From positions 1-18,996 of the forward strand of contig CAZUDI010000070.1 of the NCBI GenBank assembly GCA_964618975.1: a stretch of DNA of 18,996 nt, given 5' to 3'. The DNA is from CAZUDI01 sp964618975. GTDB taxonomy: Bacteria; Desulfobacterota; Desulfomonilia; UBA1062. A program made the position numbers and the translations under genes. This document shows, piece after piece, positions 15,475 through 18,996 of the stretch (positions are counted from its first letter, which is position 1; each line of letters begins with the position of its first letter). The notes beneath the pieces were generated by a model that saw only the letters and a list, made by a program, of their open reading frames with translations, searched no databases and had not been told where the DNA came from.

Positions 15475-16749
15475 ATGAGCTATGCACTCGATTACGCCAA
15501 GGCGCTTGAGATCGGGCGTCCGCCGAATATCCGGCGGCTGTTCCCCAACTCGAAGGCGCTGATCGTCAGCGGCAAGGTCATCGACCGGGCCATGATCGCC
15601 AAGGGCGGTGCCATGACCATCGCCGCCAATGGCCGGAGCAGCATCGTTATCCGGGGGGCGCTCCTGGCCGCCCAGAGGGCCAATGCCGCCATCATCATCG
15701 AGATCGCCAAATCGGAGAGCACCTACTGTGCCGTCACCATGTGGAATATTGCTTCGTGGGTGGATGCCTTTTGCAACGAACTCGGCATCACCGTGCCGGT
15801 GGCCGTGCACGCGGACCATTTCGGCATCAAGAATCCGGCCGACCTGGAGGCCGCCAGGACCCAGATCCCTTCCATCTTCGACGCCGGTGTGACCTCGGTG
15901 GCCATCGATGCCTCGCACCTCGTCGACGACGAGAACCTCAAGGCCAATCTCGCCCTGGCTCCCTACGTGCCCGGCTGGGCCGGCTACGAGACCGAGGTGG
16001 GCGAGATCAAGGGCAAGGAGGGGCTCTCCACCCCGGAGGAGGCCCTCTTCCTGATCCAGGGGCTCAACGCCCACGACATCTTCCCGGACTGGATCGCCCT
16101 CAACAACGGCACCACCCACGGCATCGAGCAGAGCGACGCCGGGATCAACGTCGAGCTCACCCGCGCCATCCACCAGGCGCTGGCCCCCTACGGCATCTCC
16201 GGGGCCCAGCACGGCACCTCAGGCAACAACCTGGAGCGGCTGCGCCGCATCGCCGGCGAGACCCGCACCACCAAGGCCAATGTCGCCACGGCCCTGCAGA
16301 TGATCTCCTGGGGGGTGAAGGTGAACGACTTTGGTAACGCCTTCCTGGACGAGGCCGGCAACTTCATCAAACTCGCCGATTTCGGGGTCACCCCCGGGCT
16401 GTGGGAGGACATGGTCACCTATGCGCGTGATAAATCCATCCGCGGCGGCGACTTCAAGAAGCTCAACCTCCCCTACGAGTCCAAGATCCTCGCCCAGCCG
16501 CGGGAGATCCGCGAACGCATGGCACACGCCGTGGAAGACTTCGTCTTCGAGCTCCTGTCCCAGTGCTTCAATGCCCAGGACAGCGCCCCCCTGGCAGTGG
16601 AAGCCATTCTGCAGGCGGGCTCGTACGATCTCGGCCCCAAGGCCACCCGCATCGAGGACCCGGGGCAGTGGACACCCGAGCGCTTCACGGAGCGCGCCCG
16701 TACCCTGCACAAACAGGCGTCTCCCCCAGGCGGAGACTACGACGACTGA
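15475..16749 (+). CDS. fba: Class II fructose-bisphosphate aldolase, long form
   Basis: 424 residues, preceded by AAGGAG at good spacing. A zinc-dependent aldolase that condenses dihydroxyacetone phosphate and glyceraldehyde-3-phosphate to fructose-1,6-bisphosphate, the substrate of the neighbouring FBPase. The class II landmarks are VHADHFG (111-117; Asp114 as catalytic acid, His115 as zinc ligand), YETEVGEIKGKEG (171-183), NNGTTHG (210-216; His215) and AQHGTSGNN (244-252; His246). It is longer than E. coli FbaA (359 residues), with an extended C-terminal part after about residue 300. The family is secure. Its close subfamily and any other substrate (for example sedoheptulose bisphosphate) cannot be told by eye. 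Confidence 0.92.
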   Translation: MSYALDYAKALEIGRPPNIRRLFPNSKALIVSGKVIDRAMIAKGGAMTIAANGRSSIVIRGALLAAQRANAAIIIEIAKSESTYCAVTMWNIASWVDAFCNELGITVPVAVHADHFGIKNPADLEAARTQIPSIFDAGVTSVAIDASHLVDDENLKANLALAPYVPGWAGYETEVGEIKGKEGLSTPEEALFLIQGLNAHDIFPDWIALNNGTTHGIEQSDAGINVELTRAIHQALAPYGISGAQHGTSGNNLERLRRIAGETRTTKANVATALQMISWGVKVNDFGNAFLDEAGNFIKLADFGVTPGLWEDMVTYARDKSIRGGDFKKLNLPYESKILAQPREIRERMAHAVEDFVFELLSQCFNAQDSAPLAVEAILQAGSYDLGPKATRIEDPGQWTPERFTERARTLHKQASPPGGDYDD

Positions 16750-16759
16750 GCTGGGGGAG
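16721..16759 (+). repeat. Inverted repeat spanning the fba stop codon
   Basis: CTCCCCCAG (16721-16729) and its exact complement CTGGGGGAG (16751-16759) flank 21 bases that contain the TGA stop. An overlapping alternative stem, GTCTCC (16719-16724) with GGAGAC (16732-16737), cannot form at the same time. No T run follows, so it is not a standard terminator; mRNA 3'-end stabilisation is possible. Confidence 0.4.
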
Positions 16760-17039
16760 GGCACCCTTAGACGCTGCCGCGCCTCGTCCGGCATTCTTCC
16801 GGTCGCGAACCGGGCTTAGAAGCTCACAGCTCCCGGGCAGACGCACCGCAACGGGCATGGTGAACGGTCTTTCCGCCTCAGAGGTGGTCGGTAGCAGCGG
16901 GGCCCCGGATTCTATCGGAGGGTGAAGGGCGTGCTTAAGCATCCTCGCACAGCTACATTTTTGCGTTGAGACGCCCCTTGACGCATGCGGGATTGTATGG
17001 CAAAAGGCATTCACCAATAGGATCTCAAGGAAGGAATGT

Positions 17040-17234
17040 ATGGCACGTGTTACCGTTGAGGATTGTCTGAAGAACATCGATGACCGTTTTTCACTGGCCG
17101 TAGTCGCCTCCAAACGCACCAAACAGCTCATGAAGGGCGCCGAACCGTTGTGCCGTCGCAAGGAAAACCGACACGTGGTCACCTCGCTGCGGGAGATCGC
17201 CGAAGGCAAGGTGGCCCTGCGCGATAAATCATGA
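17040..17234 (+). CDS. rpoZ: DNA-directed RNA polymerase omega subunit
   Basis: 64 residues, shorter than E. coli omega (91) but with the conserved core. It begins MARVTVEDCLKNIDDRFSL and continues with VVASKRTKQL and the VTSLREIAEGKV block near residues 47-58. Omega helps fold and assemble the beta-prime subunit of RNA polymerase and, in many bacteria, forms part of a ppGpp site. AAGGAAGGA lies just upstream of the ATG. The stop overlaps the dnaJ start (ATGA), so the two are translationally coupled. The 290 bases upstream hold no gene I recognise, only short GC-rich hairpins, and I could not fix a promoter. Confidence 0.95.
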   Translation: MARVTVEDCLKNIDDRFSLAVVASKRTKQLMKGAEPLCRRKENRHVVTSLREIAEGKVALRDKS

Positions 17235-18334
17235 CCAAGAAGGATTACTACGAGATCCTGGGCATCCCCAGATCGGCATCCGCGGATGAGATAAAGAAGG
17301 CCTACCGACAACTGGCTCTCAAGTACCACCCGGACCGCAATCCGGGCGATAAGGATGCCGAGGAGCGCTTCAAGGAGGCCTCCGAGGCCTACGAGGTGCT
17401 CCGCGACACGGAAAAACGCCATATCTATGACCAGTACGGCCATGAGGGCCTGCAGGGCAGCGGCTTCCAGGGATTCTCCGGCGCGGACGACATCTTCAAC
17501 ACCTTCTCCGACATCTTCGGGGAGATGTTCGGCTTTTCCACCGGCCGACGTACCCAGCGCAAGCGACCGGTCCAAGGTGCCGACCTGCGCTACGATGCGA
17601 CCATCAGCCTGGAAGAGGCCGCCAGGGGCGTAGAGATCGAGCTCGAGATTCCCAAGACCGAACCCTGCAGTCATTGCGAGGGAACGGGCGCCGAGCCCGG
17701 CACCAAACCCCAGCCCTGTGACACCTGCGGCGGCCGGGGCCAGGTCTACCGCACCCAGGGCTTCTTCACCATTTCGACCACCTGTCCCCGTTGTCGGGGT
17801 ACGGGCACCCACATCCCCAAACCGTGCACGACCTGCAAGGGCGCAGGCACGGTCATGCGCAAGAAGCAGCTCCAGGTCAAGGTGCCGCCCGGAGTCGAGA
17901 GCGGTGCCACCCTCCGGGTCTCCGGCGAGGGCGACCTGGGCGAACGCGGTGGCCCGCCGGGCGACCTGTATGTGATCCTGCAGGTGCGCCCCCACGATAT
18001 CTTCCAGCGGCAGGGCGACAACCTCCTGATCGAGATTCCCATCTCCTTTGTGCAGGCCGCCCTGGGTACCGTCATCAAGGTGCCTACCCTCGATGAGGAG
18101 GTCGACCTCGAGATCAAGCCCGGAACCCAGCCCGGGGAGGTCTACACCATCCGCGGCAAAGGCGTCAAACACCTACGAGGCAGCGGCTCCGGCGACATCA
18201 GGGTCGGCATCCGGGTATTGATCCCCAAGAAGCTCACCAAGGAACAGGAGGGCCTGCTGCAGCAATTCGCCCAGAGCTCCAAGGAGAACGTCAAGACATC
18301 CAGCGGTCACAAGAAACGCTTCAATCTCTTCTGA
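17231..18334 (+). CDS. dnaJ: Chaperone DnaJ (Hsp40), type I
   Basis: 367 residues. A co-chaperone that delivers unfolded clients to DnaK and stimulates its ATPase. The J domain (about 4-70) has the essential HPD at 33-35. A short Gly/Phe-rich linker (about 70-103) includes GSGFQGFSGADDIF. Four zinc-finger CXXCXGXG repeats begin at Cys146, Cys163, Cys185 and Cys199. The C-terminal client-binding domains carry KVPPGVESGATLRVSGEGD and GDLYVILQVRPHDIFQR. All features of a functional type I DnaJ are present. It is coupled to rpoZ rather than placed behind dnaK; dnaK lies about 550 bases away on the opposite strand and converges with it. Confidence 0.96.
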   Translation: MTKKDYYEILGIPRSASADEIKKAYRQLALKYHPDRNPGDKDAEERFKEASEAYEVLRDTEKRHIYDQYGHEGLQGSGFQGFSGADDIFNTFSDIFGEMFGFSTGRRTQRKRPVQGADLRYDATISLEEAARGVEIELEIPKTEPCSHCEGTGAEPGTKPQPCDTCGGRGQVYRTQGFFTISTTCPRCRGTGTHIPKPCTTCKGAGTVMRKKQLQVKVPPGVESGATLRVSGEGDLGERGGPPGDLYVILQVRPHDIFQRQGDNLLIEIPISFVQAALGTVIKVPTLDEEVDLEIKPGTQPGEVYTIRGKGVKHLRGSGSGDIRVGIRVLIPKKLTKEQEGLLQQFAQSSKENVKTSSGHKKRFNLF

Positions 18335-18353
18335 CCAACCGTATGCCGGTTGG
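18335..18353. terminator. Small hairpin after dnaJ, between convergent genes
   Basis: CCAACCG (18335-18341) and CGGTTGG (18347-18353) form a 7-bp stem with a 5-nt loop directly after the dnaJ stop. No T run follows, so termination activity is uncertain; it could act for either converging gene. Confidence 0.4.
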
Positions 18354-18377
18354 CCCAACTCGCCCGGCACAGCCGTT

Positions 18378-18722
18378 TCAGGGCTCGTAATCCTTGATTA
18401 CACTCGCTGGATTGGTGCGTACCCTGTCGAGCTTGCGCTTGAAATCCTCGCTAGGCTCGACTCCGGCCTGTTTCAGCATCCTTTCGGCATGCAGACCGAT
18501 ATTGCGGCTATCCCGATAAAAACCATCATCCCGGCCCTGCCTAGGATCATAGGTGGCCAGGCGGTCCGCCTGTGATCCGTGGTAATTGACCCGCGAGATG
18601 ATCCGCTTCAGCTCCGTGCCGCCGCAGGACTCGCAGACCAGACCCTCGGGGTCGGCGTACCCCTGCACAAAAACGACCCGCACGGCGCCACATCCGCCAC
18701 ACCTGTATTCGTAGATTGGCAT
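18378..18722 (-). CDS. FmdB-type zinc ribbon protein
   Basis: 114 residues beginning MPIYEYRCGGCG, the hallmark N-terminus of the FmdB / putative regulatory zinc ribbon family. Four cysteines (8, 11, 30, 33) form the zinc ribbon, with ESCGG before the second strand. The remaining ~75 residues are charged and end in NPASVIKDYEP. Family members are widespread and small, and mostly have no proven function; the name comes from a proposed regulator of formamidase genes. GAGGA lies just upstream of the ATG. It follows dnaK on the same strand with a 164-base gap, so co-transcription with the chaperone gene is possible but not shown. Confidence 0.85.
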   Translation of the reverse strand: MPIYEYRCGGCGAVRVVFVQGYADPEGLVCESCGGTELKRIISRVNYHGSQADRLATYDPRQGRDDGFYRDSRNIGLHAERMLKQAGVEPSEDFKRKLDRVRTNPASVIKDYEP

Positions 18723-18843
18723 CGATCCTCAAGCCTCCCTCTCAGATGCATTGCATATCGCCAAAGCGGGGAAGGCCGACACCTGGCCCCCCCCGCATCC
18801 GTTTTACTCCCCTTAGACCCCAGGGCTATCCCCTCGCCTAAGT

Positions 18844-18873
18844 CGCCAGCGGCGCGGACTTCGTCCCCTGGCG
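18844..18873. terminator. Nested stem-loop downstream of dnaK
   Basis: CGCCAG (18844-18849) pairs with CTGGCG (18868-18873), enclosing an inner stem GGAC/GTCC (18856-18859 and 18863-18866). It lies 13 bases past the dnaK stop on the minus strand. The U-rich run expected after an intrinsic terminator is missing on that strand, so it may be a pause or processing structure instead. Confidence 0.3.
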
Positions 18874-18886
18874 TTAAAAGGGTGGC

Positions 18887-18996
18887 TCAGTTGCCGCCCT
18901 TGTCGCCCTTGACCTCTTCGAACTCGGCGTCGACGACATTGTCGTCGGCCGCGCCCGCGGCCTGGGGACCACCCGTCTGCGCCTGGGTGTCCTGGG
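18887..18996 (-). CDS. dnaK: Chaperone DnaK (Hsp70), C-terminal end only
   Basis: The last 35 codons of a gene that runs off the right edge. The tail is Gln/Gly/Ala-rich (QDTQAQTGGPQAAGAA) and then DDNVVDAEFEEVKGDKGGN, the conserved C-terminal signature of bacterial DnaK (normally DAEFEEVKDDK), used in client release and co-chaperone contacts. A short GGN extends the usual end. The identity rests on this tail alone but the motif is distinctive. The gene is on the minus strand, convergent with dnaJ. Confidence 0.9.
   Translation of the reverse strand, partial: QDTQAQTGGPQAAGAADDNVVDAEFEEVKGDKGGN

Noticed and set aside
16799..16813. Small hairpin CCGGT-CGCGA-ACCGG resembling a tRNA T-arm
   Set aside because: No acceptor, D or anticodon arm can be built around it on either strand, and no CCA end is present.
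16978..17001. TTGACG and TATGGC as a promoter for rpoZ
   Set aside because: The spacer would be only 12 bp, too short for sigma70; no other convincing -10 was found.
16685..18172. Long open frame (about 495 codons) on the minus strand opposite rpoZ-dnaJ
   Set aside because: The translation is low-complexity and shows no domain; rpoZ and dnaJ on the plus strand explain the conservation.
1..18996. CRISPR array, insertion sequence, phage or defence island
   Set aside because: No regularly spaced repeats, transposase or integrase motifs, or known defence domains were seen on either strand.

Overview
Apart from its first ~590 bases, the window reads as one stretch of a GC-rich, Gram-negative-type bacterial chromosome. 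Evidence for this is a lipoprotein signal on an M48 peptidase, a sigma70-type promoter with exact TTGACA, strong Shine-Dalgarno sites and dense, overlapping operons. The single seven-gene trp operon (E-G-D-C-F-B-A), the long class II fructose-bisphosphate aldolase next to a class I FBPase, and the FmdB-type zinc ribbon suggest Desulfobacterota, Nitrospirota or a related lineage. This placement is an inference of low confidence; no rRNA is present to settle it.

Layout. (1) 1-591: an AT-rich fragment of the ribosome-associated GTPase TypA/BipA, open at the left edge and fused in frame at about base 592 to (2) the C-terminal part of a GC-rich family 2 glycosyltransferase. The abrupt change of composition makes an assembly chimera the most likely explanation. 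(3) 592-7607, plus strand: the 3' end of a surface polysaccharide cluster, with a GT2 fragment, two GT4 glycosyltransferases, an AsnB-type amidotransferase, a third GT4 and a LoiP/Oma1-like M48 lipoprotein protease. (4) 7663-14083, minus strand: the complete tryptophan operon, with every gene junction overlapping. It is preceded by an unannotated leader peptide with three tandem Trp codons, a full set of alternative attenuator pairings, and a consensus-like promoter carrying a dyad over its -10. (5) 14121-16749, plus strand: fbp and fba, divergent from trp, forming a gluconeogenic/carbon-fixation pair. (6) 17040-18334, plus strand: rpoZ-dnaJ, overlapping by 4 bp. (7) 18378-18996, minus strand: a FmdB-type zinc ribbon gene and the 3' end of dnaK, convergent with dnaJ.

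How the parts work together. The trp enzymes convert chorismate to tryptophan and appear to be controlled by transcription attenuation, possibly with a repressor as well. fbp and fba interconvert triose phosphates, fructose-1,6-bisphosphate and fructose-6-phosphate. The left cluster builds and decorates an exported glycan. The right end holds core chaperone and RNA polymerase functions.

I see no CRISPR array, transposase, tRNA, rRNA or phage gene, and no clear novel defence or mobile system. The most informative item beyond the routine genes is the hand-derivable trp attenuator.
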